64,000 nt of DNA from Actinoalloteichus hymeniacidonis (GCF_014203365.1 NZ_JACHIS010000001.1:5518001-5582000); one strand, 5' to 3'. Counted from the stretch's first letter, positions 54,108 through 63,138 are shown. Numbers and translations are program-made. The notes: generated by a model not told the origin, from the sequence alone.

Positions 54108-54373
54108 CGATTGTCAGGGAACATCATGTGTGTGTGACGGGACCGTGCCGCGCTGTTCACCATCGCGCGTACGTCCTGATCTGGGCACCCCCGGGTGAAG
54201 TGCATCCTTCGGTCGGCCTACACTATTCGGGTTGCCTCGGCGAGGCCGGGTTCTCTCGACCTGGCGTGATTGACGCGGCGGTTGAATCAGCCGCGCTGTG
54301 TCTGCTTTCGCGCGCCTCACCGCCGCAGCCGCCCACCGGTCACATCATCCGATGTCGCAAGGAGTGCAATCCC

Positions 54374-54988
54374 GTGTCCCAGGTACGTCTTGCCGCAGAA
54401 TCGCGCACCGAGTTCGGCAAGGGTGCCGCCCGCCGCACCCGTCGCGCGGGAAAGATCCCTGCCGTTCTCTACGGCCACGGCTCCGACCCCAAGCACCTGT
54501 CGTTGCCTGCCCTGGAGTTCGCCCGGGTCGTCCGTGAGCACGGCCGCAACGCGGTGCTCTCGCTCGACTTCGAGGGTGCCACCCCAGAGCTGGCGCTCAC
54601 CAAGACCGTCACGGTCCACCCGCTGAAGAACTACATCGAGCACGTTGACCTGCTGCTCGTGCAGCGCGGCGAGAAGGTCAACATCGAGGTCTCCATCGTC
54701 GTCAACGGCGAGGGTGGCCCCGGAACCCTGGTCAACCAGGAGCTCACCGTCATCGAGGTCGCCGCCGACGCGCTGAACATCCCCGAGCAGTTCGAGGTCT
54801 CGGTCCAGGGCGCCACCGAGGGCACCCAGATCCTCGCGTCGCAGGTCACCCTGCCGGAGGGCGTCGAGCTGGTCACCGACCCCGACACCCTGATCGTCTC
54901 GGTCAACGCCGCACCGACCGCCGCGCAGCTGGACGGTGGCGAGTCGGAGGGCGAAGGCGAAGGCGAAGGCGACGCATCGGAGAGCTGA
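54374..54988 (+). CDS. rplY: 50S ribosomal protein L25 / general stress protein Ctc
   Basis: A 204-residue 5S rRNA-binding protein of the long (Ctc/TL5) form. The L25 domain is [39 protein letters not shown], up to about residue 95; the TL5 beta-rich domain follows ([20 protein letters not shown], ... [17 protein letters not shown]) and the tail is acidic ([14 protein letters not shown]). GTG 54374 has AAGGAG nine bases upstream. pth lies 130 bases downstream on the same strand, a conserved pairing, but a strong hairpin separates them. Confidence 0.95.
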   Translation: MSQVRLAAESRTEFGKGAARRTRRAGKIPAVLYGHGSDPKHLSLPALEFARVVREHGRNAVLSLDFEGATPELALTKTVTVHPLKNYIEHVDLLLVQRGEKVNIEVSIVVNGEGGPGTLVNQELTVIEVAADALNIPEQFEVSVQGATEGTQILASQVTLPEGVELVTDPDTLIVSVNAAPTAAQLDGGESEGEGEGEGDASES

Positions 54989-55070
54989 TCCGAGCCGATG
55001 AGGGCTTGGTGTTTCATCGCGCCCACGTCGGACCGGTGGGCGAGCCACCCGAGAAGTTCGCGTTGACGAG

Positions 55071-55098
55071 GGCGGCACACTTTAATGAGTGTGCCGCC
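55071..55098 (+). terminator. hairpin between rplY and pth
   Basis: GGCGGCACACT pairs with AGTGTGCCGCC (11 bp, 6-base loop), followed by TTCGCTTC. It ends 23 bases before the pth ATG, so pth must be expressed by read-through or by a promoter overlapping the hairpin. Confidence 0.85.
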
Positions 55099-55121
55099 TT
55101 CGCTTCATCGAGGGGACCGAC

Positions 55122-55970
55122 ATGGGCTTGACCGCCGCCGACATCCGCGAGACGACCTTCGCGCCGGGAGGCCTGCTGCGCCGTGGCTATCACTGCGAAC
55201 AGGTGGACGCCTTCCTCGAGGAGATCGCTCGCACTCTGGAAGGGCGCGCGGCGCTGACCGCAGGCAACGTTGCCGACGTCGTGTTCGCCAGGTCGCCGCT
55301 GGGCAATCGCGGATACAACGAAGACGAGGTCGACGTATTCCTCGACCGCGTTCAGCAGGCCCTGCCGGGCCGAGTGGATCGGGAAGATTCGGTGGACGAA
55401 CAGCAGCTCCCCTTGATCGTCGGGCTGGGCAATCCCGGGGCGAGTTACGCGGGCAACCGGCACAACGTCGGCTTCATGGTGCTCGACGAGCTGGCGTCGC
55501 GGGTCGGCGGCAAGTTCAAGAGCCACAAGAGTTCCGCCGAGGTGGTCGAGGGCAGGCTGTCGAACCAGCGGGCGGTCCTGGCCAAACCGAGGTCGTACAT
55601 GAACCTCTCCGGCGGCGCGGTCGCGGGCGCGGTGCGGTTCTTCAAGATCCAGCCCGCCTCGGTCATCGTGGTGCACGACGAACTCGATCTGCCGTTCGGC
55701 ACGGTGCGCATGAAGCTGGGCGGCGGCGACAACGGCCATAACGGGCTGCGATCGATCACCTCCTCGCTGAGCACCAAGGACTACCTGCGGGTGCGCTGCG
55801 GCATCGGCAGGCCACCCGGCCGAATGGACCCGGCGGCCTTCGTACTGCGGGACTTCTCCACCGTGGAACGCAAGGAACTGGCGTTCTTCGTGGATCACTG
55901 CGCCGACGCCGTCGAAGCGTTGATGACCGAGGGCCTGGAAGCCGCCCAGAACCGGTTCCACCAGCGCTGA
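55122..55970 (+). CDS. pth: peptidyl-tRNA hydrolase with N-terminal tandem DivIVA-type repeats
   Basis: A 282-residue protein. Residues about 96-282 are a complete Pth that recycles peptidyl-tRNA: [20 protein letters not shown] with catalytic His, [27 protein letters not shown] with catalytic Asp, and [12 protein letters not shown]. Residues 4-40 and 45-81 are two units of the DivIVA N-terminal type (each ending [16 protein letters not shown] or [16 protein letters not shown]), known for binding curved membrane or polar scaffolds. AGGGG is six bases before ATG 55122. There is no stop between parts, but GTG 55392, with GGGAAG upstream, could also give a normal-length Pth. Confidence 0.9.
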   Translation: MGLTAADIRETTFAPGGLLRRGYHCEQVDAFLEEIARTLEGRAALTAGNVADVVFARSPLGNRGYNEDEVDVFLDRVQQALPGRVDREDSVDEQQLPLIVGLGNPGASYAGNRHNVGFMVLDELASRVGGKFKSHKSSAEVVEGRLSNQRAVLAKPRSYMNLSGGAVAGAVRFFKIQPASVIVVHDELDLPFGTVRMKLGGGDNGHNGLRSITSSLSTKDYLRVRCGIGRPPGRMDPAAFVLRDFSTVERKELAFFVDHCADAVEALMTEGLEAAQNRFHQR

Positions 55971-56025
55971 ATCCATGGGTCTCGACTAGCTGAGCCGCCC
56001 CGCGTGATGGGCACGCGGCGCATAG

Positions 56026-56223
56026 GCCGGCCGCTGCCGTCGAGCGCATAGCAATCCGGCGGATGGATACGTCCTCATCATCGACGGTTTCGTCGCGTTG
56101 CTGGAACGGGTGATCGGGCGGGTGAACGCGCTGCCCTCGATCGACCCGCAGGGCTCGGCGCTGCTCGACGAACGGTCCCTCGAATTCCTGCGGTACCGGG
56201 TGCTGTGCCAGCTCCAACAATGA
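56026..56223 (+). pseudogene. coding-like remnant (3' end of an unidentified gene)
   Basis: From 56026 the frame is open to TGA 56221-56223 and encodes a protein-like stretch (NPADGYVLIIDGFVALLERV, ending EFLRYRVLCQLQQ), but it has no ATG or GTG with a ribosome site near its beginning and a stop codon just upstream. It looks like the tail of a degraded gene between pth and the S9 peptidase. I could not identify the family. A short real gene using an internal GTG is possible. Confidence 0.35.
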
Positions 56224-56388
56224 TTGGACCAGCACTGATGGCGCTCCCAGCTGCCGGCGTACCGGCACCGTGACCCACCTCTCATCGGTGTGGTCTTGAT
56301 TCGGACGCGACGTCAGGGTCTGGACTCGGTGGTGTCCGAATCCCCACCGACTCGGTGCCGGACCCGGCACCCCGGAGGAGCAGCTTTC

Positions 56389-58659
56389 ATGACGACCGAT
56401 CTGGAGACCAGGTACGCCAACGCCGAGGCCCTACTGCCACATCACCTGAAGGCGCTGGTCACGCACGCTCAGGTCCAACCGACGTGGATCCGGGACACCG
56501 CGACCTTCTGGTACCGGATTCAAACGGCGGCGGGCAAGGAGTTCGTCGTGGTCGACGCTGAGGCGCGCACCAAGGAGCCCGCTTTCGACCACGAGCGGAT
56601 GGCCACGGCGCTCGGTCGGATCCTCGACGCGACGTATCGGGCGACCGATCTGCCGTTCCACGGGATCGAGCTGTTCGACGACGCCGTGGAGGTCGTCGTC
56701 GGCGAGCAGCGGATCCGGGTCAGCACGGACGACTACGAGGCCACCATCCTCGGCCCCACCCATCCCTCGGAAACCCGCTCGCCCGACGGGCGGTGGTCGG
56801 TGGGCGTGCGCGATCACAACCTCTACCTCCGCGACACCACCACCGACGAGGAGCGACAGCTCACGACCGACGGAGCCGAGGGGTACGCGTACGCGGGCAT
56901 GAACGACGCGGTCGCGAACCGAGTCATGGAAGAGAATCTCGGCGTCACCTTCCCCCCTCATGTCGTGTGGTCGCCAGACTCGAGTCGGTTCGTCACACAC
57001 CGGCTCGACCAGCGCGAGGTCGAACTCATGCACCTCGTACGGTCGTCTCCCCAAGACGGCGGACGACCTCGCTTGATGAGCTACCACTACCCCTTGGTCG
57101 GGGATGAGAAAGTGGCCACCGCAGAGTTCTTCGTCTTCGATGCGGCCACGGGCGAGTCGACGAAGTCGACGTGCGCGCCGATCGATACGCCGTTCGTCCC
57201 GACCATCGCCTACGGATTCATGTGGTGGAGCGAGGATTCCTCGACTATCCACTTCGCGTGGGGCGATCGCGGCGACAAGACCGTCCGCGTCCACGAACTC
57301 GATCCGGACACCGGCGACGTCACCGTGCTCGTTGCGGAGAGCAGCGAGACCAACGTCCTGATCGCCCCCTATCACCACGAGCGCAACATCAGGGTTCTGG
57401 CGTCTGGGGAGGTGCTGTTGTGGTCCGAACGCAGCGGGTGGGGGCACCTCTACCTGCACCGTCCGGACGGATCTACGGTGACCGTCACCTCGGGCGACTG
57501 GCTGGTCCGCAAGATCGTGAGCGTCGACGAGCAGGCCCGACGCGTCACCTTCACCGCCGCCGGACGCGAACCGGGCAGCGACATCCACCTGCAGGAGCTG
57601 TACTCGGTCTCCCTCGACGGCGGTGAGATCACCACCATCACCACCGACGGACTCGACCATGAGACCCGCCCCTCACCTTCGGGTCGGTTCTTCGTCGATG
57701 TCATGTCACGCGTCGATGTCCCAGCCGTATCCGTGCTGCGCAACGGGGCCGGAGAAGTGGTTCTCGAACTCGAGCAGGCCGATGCCACGGCCCTGTACGC
57801 GGCCGGCTGGACGCCACCCGAGCGTGTCATGGTCAAGTCCGCAGACGGCGTCACCGACATCCAGTGCGCCATCTACAAGCCGCACGACTTCGACCCGTCG
57901 AAGTCCTACCCCGTCCTCGACGAGATCTACGCAGGCGTTCAGGTCACGACCACACCCCGGCGGTTCCCGCAATCCGGTGGTTTCATCTCGGCCGAGGTAT
58001 CGGGAGCCGTCTTCGCCGCCCTCGGGTTCGTCGTGGTCGCCATCGACGCGCGCGGCACCGCCCTGCGGCACAAGGCCTTCCAGGACCACGCGCGTCTCGT
58101 GGGCGAAGGGCAATTCGTCGCCGATCACGTCGAGGCCATCAAGCAGCTCGCCGAGACCCGGCCGTGGATGGATCTGGACCGGGTAGGCATCTTCGGTGAG
58201 TCCGGCGGTGGCTACGGATCCACCCGGGCCATGCTCCAAGCGCCCGACTTCTTCAAGGTCGCGGTCTCATCGTCCGGCGACCACGACGACGCCATGTACC
58301 ACGCCTGGTGGGGTGAGAAGTTCTTCGGCGATCCCGACGAGTACGACTACGCCAAGCACTCCAACATGTCGCTCGTCGACAACCTCCGAGGCAAACTCCT
58401 CCTCGTACACGGCGAGATGGACGATAACGTCACGCCGCACCTCACGATGCGTCTCGTCGATGCCCTGATCCAAGCCAACAAGAACTTCGACCTGCTCATC
58501 ATGCCCAACGCCGATCACGCCATGCTGGTCAATCAGGCGTACTGGTTGCGTCGCCGCTGGGACTACTTCGTCGAGCACTTGATGGGTGAGACACCACCCG
58601 TCTACCGCATCGCCGATATCGAGCTGGATCCGGACATGCTCGCCTCCATCGGAGGCTGA
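56389..58659 (+). CDS. S9 family prolyl oligopeptidase / dipeptidyl peptidase
   Basis: A 756-residue serine peptidase of the DPP-IV branch. The first 500 residues are the beta-propeller (RSPDGRWSVGVRDHNLYLRD, VVWSPDSSRFVTHRLDQREV). The alpha/beta-hydrolase end has the nucleophile elbow GIFGESGGGYGSTRAM, Asp in LLVHGEMDDNVTPHLTMRL and His in MPNADHAMLVNQAYW. No signal peptide (MTTDLETRYANAEALLPHHL), so it is cytosolic or non-classically exported. GGAGGAG lies eight bases before ATG 56389. It starts an accessory-looking stretch after pth; codon use seems slightly less GC-biased than in the core genes. Confidence 0.9.
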   Translation: MTTDLETRYANAEALLPHHLKALVTHAQVQPTWIRDTATFWYRIQTAAGKEFVVVDAEARTKEPAFDHERMATALGRILDATYRATDLPFHGIELFDDAVEVVVGEQRIRVSTDDYEATILGPTHPSETRSPDGRWSVGVRDHNLYLRDTTTDEERQLTTDGAEGYAYAGMNDAVANRVMEENLGVTFPPHVVWSPDSSRFVTHRLDQREVELMHLVRSSPQDGGRPRLMSYHYPLVGDEKVATAEFFVFDAATGESTKSTCAPIDTPFVPTIAYGFMWWSEDSSTIHFAWGDRGDKTVRVHELDPDTGDVTVLVAESSETNVLIAPYHHERNIRVLASGEVLLWSERSGWGHLYLHRPDGSTVTVTSGDWLVRKIVSVDEQARRVTFTAAGREPGSDIHLQELYSVSLDGGEITTITTDGLDHETRPSPSGRFFVDVMSRVDVPAVSVLRNGAGEVVLELEQADATALYAAGWTPPERVMVKSADGVTDIQCAIYKPHDFDPSKSYPVLDEIYAGVQVTTTPRRFPQSGGFISAEVSGAVFAALGFVVVAIDARGTALRHKAFQDHARLVGEGQFVADHVEAIKQLAETRPWMDLDRVGIFGESGGGYGSTRAMLQAPDFFKVAVSSSGDHDDAMYHAWWGEKFFGDPDEYDYAKHSNMSLVDNLRGKLLLVHGEMDDNVTPHLTMRLVDALIQANKNFDLLIMPNADHAMLVNQAYWLRRRWDYFVEHLMGETPPVYRIADIELDPDMLASIGG

Positions 58660-58721
58660 TCAAAACCCCATCGCCACTAGGGTCTGGCCCTAACCGAGGA
58701 CGGGACGCGCTTCGTCTCCCT

Positions 58722-58793
58722 TGACGAGGGTTTCTGGACGCGCACCAACCGGGCTGGATGCCGCGTGCGGCCATCAAGCCCGAACCCTCGTCA
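58722..58793. repeat. 11-bp inverted repeats flanking 50 bp
   Basis: TGACGAGGGTT (58722-58732) and AACCCTCGTCA (58783-58793) are perfect inverted copies. They end a few bases before the broken VOC fragment. They could be ends of a tiny element, a long-loop hairpin terminator for the S9 gene, or a rearrangement scar. No flanking target duplication is seen. Confidence 0.45.
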
Positions 58794-58798
58794 TGTTC

Positions 58799-58850
58799 GC
58801 GGTCGGCGAGATCGTGCACTATGAACAGAACTACCGACTGTGCTGCCTGA
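58799..58850 (+). pseudogene. fragment duplicating the C-terminal coding end of the adjacent VOC gene
   Basis: This stretch encodes VGEIVHYEQNYRLCCL, nearly the same as VGEIVQYEQSYRLCYL encoded at about 59291-59340 by the intact VOC gene downstream, and the DNA matches at most positions (GGTCGGCGAGATCGTGCA is identical). Nothing of the front part of a VOC gene precedes it, so it is the remnant of a deleted or duplicated copy. Confidence 0.7.
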
Positions 58851-58944
58851 ACGAGTGCGGCAGTCGTTCCGCGTTCGACAACCGGCGACGCTGCGTGACT
58901 GTGGATGCACGGAATTGACGCCCGCAGTCGCTACGCTGCCGCGC

Positions 58945-59385
58945 ATGGCGATTCGGCGAATGGACAACGTCCTCATCGTTGTCGACGACCTCGACGCGGT
59001 CATCTCGTTCTTCACGGAACTCGGCATGACGCTGGAAGGCAAGGCGCCCATCGAAGGGCGCTGGGCGGAACGGGTCATCGGGATCGACAACGTTCGCCAG
59101 GACATCGCCATGCTGCGGACCCCGGACGGCCATGGCGGCGTCGAGCTGGCGAAATTCCACACGCCTGCGTCGATCAGCCCGGAGCCCGCATCCGCCCCGG
59201 TCAACACGCTGGGGCTTCGGCGCATCATGTTCGCCGTCGACGATATCGACGAGGTCGTGGCACGGATGCTCACCCATGGCGCCGAGCTGGTCGGCGAGAT
59301 CGTGCAGTACGAACAGAGCTATCGGCTCTGCTATCTCCGTGGCCCCGAGGACATCATCGTCGGACTGGCCGAACAGCTCGACTGA
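58945..59385 (+). CDS. VOC family protein (glyoxalase-like)
   Basis: A 146-residue vicinal-oxygen-chelate protein. It starts MAIRRMDNVLIVVDDLDAVI, has GRWAERVIGIDNVRQDIAML, the second module TLGLRRIMFAVDDIDEVVAR and ends VGLAEQLD. Metal-ligand positions are partly replaced, so enzymatic activity is uncertain; many such proteins bind drugs or lactones. TACGCT ends seven bases before ATG 58945 (leaderless). A broken copy of its 3' end lies just upstream, pointing to past duplication and deletion here. Confidence 0.85.
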   Translation: MAIRRMDNVLIVVDDLDAVISFFTELGMTLEGKAPIEGRWAERVIGIDNVRQDIAMLRTPDGHGGVELAKFHTPASISPEPASAPVNTLGLRRIMFAVDDIDEVVARMLTHGAELVGEIVQYEQSYRLCYLRGPEDIIVGLAEQLD

Positions 59386-59396
59386 CGCGAGCTGTT

Positions 59397-60545
59397 TCAG
59401 CGCAGTCGGTCGAGGCTGCCCGGATCGATGCTGATCGCTCCGGTGAGACGCCACGCACCGCGTTCGAATATCAAGTCTCCGGTCACGACGATCGGCTGCT
59501 TGCTTCGGTGTGCCTGGATTGCACCCTCATAGTCGAGACCGGCAAGCGGCACCTGGACTTTTCGCAACCGGCCATTGACGTGTGTCGTCAGTACGATGCT
59601 GGTGCTATCGAGATCATCATCGCCGTTTTCCTCCCGGTTCAAGGTACGTACCATCCCGAACAGGGTCTCCCGTCGCGGCGGTTCCTCCCGTCGGACCAGT
59701 CGTTCCCGTAGCAGCGGAAGGCCCGCCATCGCATCGCGATCGACGCGGATACGCGAGGTCTCCACAGCAGGTGTCGGGGCAGCTGTGGCCCAGGCGAAGG
59801 ACAGATCCACCATGCGTAGCGTCCTTGGCTGAGTGAGGTCTTGCAGCGACTCCACCAGGTTGGCACTCAGGCCGGATTCCGCAGCACGATCGAGGGCTTG
59901 TTCGTCCCAGGCCAACGCCAGCCTGCGCACCGACGACAGGTCGGAGGCGAGTGTCGTCATGACTTTACGGGCGAAGGGCAGGTCGGAAGCAGCCTCGTCC
60001 GGTGCGGCATCACCGAGCCGGGACACGACGGTGAAGACGAAACTGCCCCGCTGGGTATGCCCCAGCCGGATCCCATCGTCGAGGTACTCGGTGACGACAG
60101 CTGATCGCCTGCCTCGATGCGAGTGCAGCGGGTCGTCGGCCGTCGTGGCTGCGGCCTTCATCATTCTGAACAGTGCACCGAGAGACGCTTCGGCTTGCCG
60201 GAACGGAATGGTCCCGTCCAGCAGTTCTTGATCAAGCCGAACGTAGAAGAGATCGGCACGAGCGCTCGTGATGTGTTCCACCAACTGCGCGATATTCCAG
60301 TCATAGATGGAGGTGAGAGCGAGGAGCACCTCCTTGAAGCGCCGCGAGAAATCCACGTAGTCGGTAGCCAGCGGAAGCATGATCCGGCCGCGTAGCCCGC
60401 CCTCGCCCGGGAGCCGCCAGATCTCCTTGATCTCCGCCTGCCGTGCTTCGAGTTCCCACCCGTGAGAGGCCAGGTACTGCGAGACCGCAGAAGGCGACAG
60501 CACGGACGTAACTTCTTGCAGGTCACCATCCCGCAGGTAGCTCAT
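59397..60545 (-). CDS. uncharacterised protein encoded with DUF4365 gene
   Basis: A 382-residue soluble protein I do not recognise. Visible: an N-terminal VTSVLSPSAVSQYLASHGWE, IMLPLATDYVDFSRRFKEVL, a central EYLDDGIRLGHTQRGSFVFT, and a C-terminal beta-rich part (STSIVLTTHVNGRLRKVQVP, VVTGDLIFERGAWRL). No signal, membrane helix or nucleotide-binding loop is seen. Its ATG overlaps the stop of the upstream DUF4365 gene by four bases, so the two products are made together, probably as a functional pair. By eye the DNA is less GC-rich than the core genes, suggesting acquisition. Sensor or effector of a defence system is a guess. Confidence 0.8.
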   Translation of the reverse strand: MSYLRDGDLQEVTSVLSPSAVSQYLASHGWELEARQAEIKEIWRLPGEGGLRGRIMLPLATDYVDFSRRFKEVLLALTSIYDWNIAQLVEHITSARADLFYVRLDQELLDGTIPFRQAEASLGALFRMMKAAATTADDPLHSHRGRRSAVVTEYLDDGIRLGHTQRGSFVFTVVSRLGDAAPDEAASDLPFARKVMTTLASDLSSVRRLALAWDEQALDRAAESGLSANLVESLQDLTQPRTLRMVDLSFAWATAAPTPAVETSRIRVDRDAMAGLPLLRERLVRREEPPRRETLFGMVRTLNREENGDDDLDSTSIVLTTHVNGRLRKVQVPLAGLDYEGAIQAHRSKQPIVVTGDLIFERGAWRLTGAISIDPGSLDRLR

Positions 60546-61099
60546 TGCCCACCACCTTCACCGAGCTCGTTCATGGTGCGCTGGAGCGCTGGGACATCGA
60601 AGAAACCGTCTCGGGGCAGGCGCACCGTCTTGTTCGCCCTACCCTCCACGATGTCACCCAGACTCGTTGCCCGCGCCCAGTACATCCGACTTTCACTCGT
60701 GAGTCCCTCCTCCGAGAGATCGAGGAGGCGGTGCGGATCCTCCGGGATCAGCAACACACCGAGGAACGCAGGAACGAAACGCTTGGGATTACACAGCTTC
60801 AAGAACGATTTGCGCTCCAACGTCCACGCGAGGTAGCCGTCCTTGAGCAAGCCATGTTGGGATGTGCACTTCAGCTGGAGCTCCAGCTCCGGGTAGTTGA
60901 ACTCCTTATGCTCGCGGGAGTCCACGATGGTGATGTCGACTCCGTCATAGTCCGTCTCATGGCTCTTGATCGAACATCCCGCTGCTGCCGCGACCATTCG
61001 CACGAACGCAAGACTGAACTGCTCTTGCATGGCGTTACGTGGTAAACCGTCGACCGGGCCCCTGGTTGTCAGTTCTCGGCCGCTCGCCACGTCCGTCAT
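60542..61099 (-). CDS. DUF4365 domain protein, PD-(D/E)XK nuclease-like
   Basis: A 185-residue protein. Around residues 24-80 it shows the DUF4365 pattern: MQEQFSLAFVRMVAAAAGCS, then DYDGVDITIVD and LELQLKCTSQ, in which Asp52/Asp55, Glu73 and Lys77 match the metal and catalytic positions of PD-(D/E)XK nucleases. The remainder (VPAFLGVLLIPEDPHRLLDL, MYWARATSLGDIVEGRANK) is typical of the family. GGAAG is about eight bases before the ATG. It is the first gene of a two-gene operon. Members occur in defence islands and next to restriction genes; the activity here is untested. Confidence 0.82.
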   Translation of the reverse strand: MTDVASGRELTTRGPVDGLPRNAMQEQFSLAFVRMVAAAAGCSIKSHETDYDGVDITIVDSREHKEFNYPELELQLKCTSQHGLLKDGYLAWTLERKSFLKLCNPKRFVPAFLGVLLIPEDPHRLLDLSEEGLTSESRMYWARATSLGDIVEGRANKTVRLPRDGFFDVPALQRTMNELGEGGGQ

Positions 61100-61220
61100 A
61101 CCTTCTTCTTCCGCCGCTCTAGATCGACAGAAGACTAGGGACCGCTCTCGCGCTCTTTGTCGTCTTCAACGCGCCTTCACCCGATCGGTTCGCCGACCAC
61201 CCCGGTCGAGTGCTCGCTGA

Positions 61221-61276
61221 CCCAGCAATGAGCTGGGCTCGACAGAGCAACCGGTTCCGACAACGGAGGTTGTCGG
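61221..61276 (-). terminator. hairpins downstream of the ABC-F gene
   Basis: Two hairpins lie 63-118 bases past the ABC-F stop: CCGACAAC/GTTGTCGG (8 bp, 4-base loop, 61257-61276) and CCCAGC/GCTGGG (6 bp, 61221-61237). They separate the ABC-F gene from the DUF4365 operon on the same strand. Confidence 0.6.
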
Positions 61277-61338
61277 CTGCGGCCCGGTCGGCGAGAGAGC
61301 AGGACGGGGACCCGCTGGGCCATGCCTCGCTGCCGCCC

Positions 61339-63138
61339 TCATCCCTCCAGCGCGTCGGCTGACAGGAGCCATTCCTCCTCGACCTCGGCCTTCTCGGCCT
61401 TGAGCTGTCGGAGTTCGGCGTCCAGATCCATCAGCCGACCGGTGTCGCTGCCCGCATCCGCCAGCGCCTGGTTGAGTTCCTTCTCCTTCTTGTCCAGGGT
61501 CGCCAACCTGCGTTCGAGCTTGGCGAGCTGCTTGCGGGCGGCCCTGGTGTCGGCGGCGGACATCCCACTGCCTGCGGACGGGCTAGCATTCTCGGTCCCC
61601 GCCGAGGTGGCCTCGCCCACCGAGGTCGGCTGTGTTTGCAGCTGTTCGCGGCGACGCAGGTATTCGTCGATTCCGCCCGGCAAATCGGTCACCTGGCCGT
61701 CTCCGAACAACGCGACCGTCTTGTCGCAGACCCGTTCGATGAGGTACCGGTCGTGTGAGACGACCACCATGGTTCCCGGCCAGGAGTCGAGCAGGTCCTC
61801 GAGCTGTTGCAGGGTGTCGATGTCCAGGTCGTTGGTCGGTTCGTCGAGCAGCAGCACGTTGGGCTCGGCCATCATCAGCCGGACCAACTGCAGTCGGCGT
61901 CGCTCGCCGCCGGACAGGTCGCCGACCGGCGTCCATTGCTTGCCCTTGGGGAAGCCGAGCCGCTCGGCCAGCTGGGCGGCGGAGAGATCCTGTTTGCCGA
62001 GGGTGACCCGGGTGGCGACCTCTTCGACGGCCTCCAGCACCCGCAGCTGCGGCGGCAGGTCGTGCAACTCCTGGGTGAGGTGGGCGAGGCGCACGGTCTG
62101 TCCCTGGATGCGTTGGCCCGCTGCCGGTTCCCGCTCCCCCGCCAGCATCCGCAGCAGGGTCGTCTTGCCCGATCCGTTGACACCGACCAATCCGACTCGA
62201 TCCCCGGGGCCGATCCGCCAGGTGATGTCCTCGGCGATGGTCAGATCGCCTGCACGCAGGTCGACGTTCTCCAGTTCCAGCACCGTGCGCCCGAGTCTGC
62301 GCTTGGCGAAGGTCATCAGCTCGACGGTGTCCCGGGGCGGTGGGACATCGGAGATCAGCGTCTCGGCCGCCTCGATGCGGTATCTCGGCTTCGAGGTGCG
62401 GGCCGGTGCTCCCCGGCGCAGCCAGGCGAGTTCCTTACGCGCCAGGTTGCGGCGTCGGTCCTCGGCCGCGTCGGCCTGTCTGGCCCGCTCCGCCCTGGCG
62501 AAGATCCAGTCGGCGTAGCCGCCCTCGTACTGTTCGACGCTGCCGCCGACGACCTCCCAGGTCCTGGTGCACACGGTGTCCAGGAACCAGCGATCGTGGG
62601 TGACGACGATCAGGGCACAGCGGCGGGCGGTGAGATGCCCGGCCAGCCACTGCACGCCCTCGATGTCGAGGTGGTTGGTCGGCTCGTCGAGCACGATGAG
62701 GTCGAGTTCCTGCACCAGCGCCGCGGCCAGCGCCACCCGACGCCGCTCACCGCCGGAGAAGTTGGCCACCGGGGCGTCGAGGCCGCGTTCGGTGATGCCC
62801 AGGCCCTCCAGGATGCCGCGCACCCGCGCGTCGGAGGCCCATTCGTGCTCGGCGGCGTAGCCGAGCGGATCGAGGATCGCCTGGCGGACCGTCGAGCCCT
62901 CCGGGAGTTCGGTCCGTTGGGTCACGACAGCCATCCGCAGGTCGGAGGTGTGTGCGACGCGGCCGGAGTCCGGTGGCTCGATGCCCGCCATCACCTCCAG
63001 CAACGTGGTCTTGCCGCCGCCGTTGAGCCCCACCACGCCGACGCGCTCGCCACGTCCGATGCCCAGCGATACGGAGTCGAGCAGGTTTCGCACGCCGTAG
63101 GACTTCGACACCTCGGACAGGTTCACCAGGTTGACCAT
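61339..63138 (-). CDS. ABC-F family ATPase (Uup-like)
   Basis: A 599-residue soluble protein with two ABC ATPase domains and no membrane part. Domain 1: Walker A VGLNGGGKTTLLEVMAG, signature NFSGGERRRVALAAAL, Walker B LIVLDEPTNHLDIEGV. Domain 2: VGVNGSGKTTLLRMLAG, DLSGGERRRLQLVRL, VLLLDEPTNDLDIDTL. The C-terminal 80 residues form a coiled coil (RKQLAKLERRLATLDKKEKE), as in Uup, which binds DNA or the ribosome. ABC-F proteins act on the ribosomal E site. ATG 63138 is taken as start; GTG 63150 is the alternative, with GGAG placed awkwardly for both. Confidence 0.94.
   Translation of the reverse strand: MVNLVNLSEVSKSYGVRNLLDSVSLGIGRGERVGVVGLNGGGKTTLLEVMAGIEPPDSGRVAHTSDLRMAVVTQRTELPEGSTVRQAILDPLGYAAEHEWASDARVRGILEGLGITERGLDAPVANFSGGERRRVALAAALVQELDLIVLDEPTNHLDIEGVQWLAGHLTARRCALIVVTHDRWFLDTVCTRTWEVVGGSVEQYEGGYADWIFARAERARQADAAEDRRRNLARKELAWLRRGAPARTSKPRYRIEAAETLISDVPPPRDTVELMTFAKRRLGRTVLELENVDLRAGDLTIAEDITWRIGPGDRVGLVGVNGSGKTTLLRMLAGEREPAAGQRIQGQTVRLAHLTQELHDLPPQLRVLEAVEEVATRVTLGKQDLSAAQLAERLGFPKGKQWTPVGDLSGGERRRLQLVRLMMAEPNVLLLDEPTNDLDIDTLQQLEDLLDSWPGTMVVVSHDRYLIERVCDKTVALFGDGQVTDLPGGIDEYLRRREQLQTQPTSVGEATSAGTENASPSAGSGMSAADTRAARKQLAKLERRLATLDKKEKELNQALADAGSDTGRLMDLDAELRQLKAEKAEVEEEWLLSADALEG

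Noticed and set aside
56026-61099. Prophage or integrative element
   Set aside because: Despite remnants and differing composition there is no integrase, transposase, phage structural gene or flanking tRNA/att repeat.
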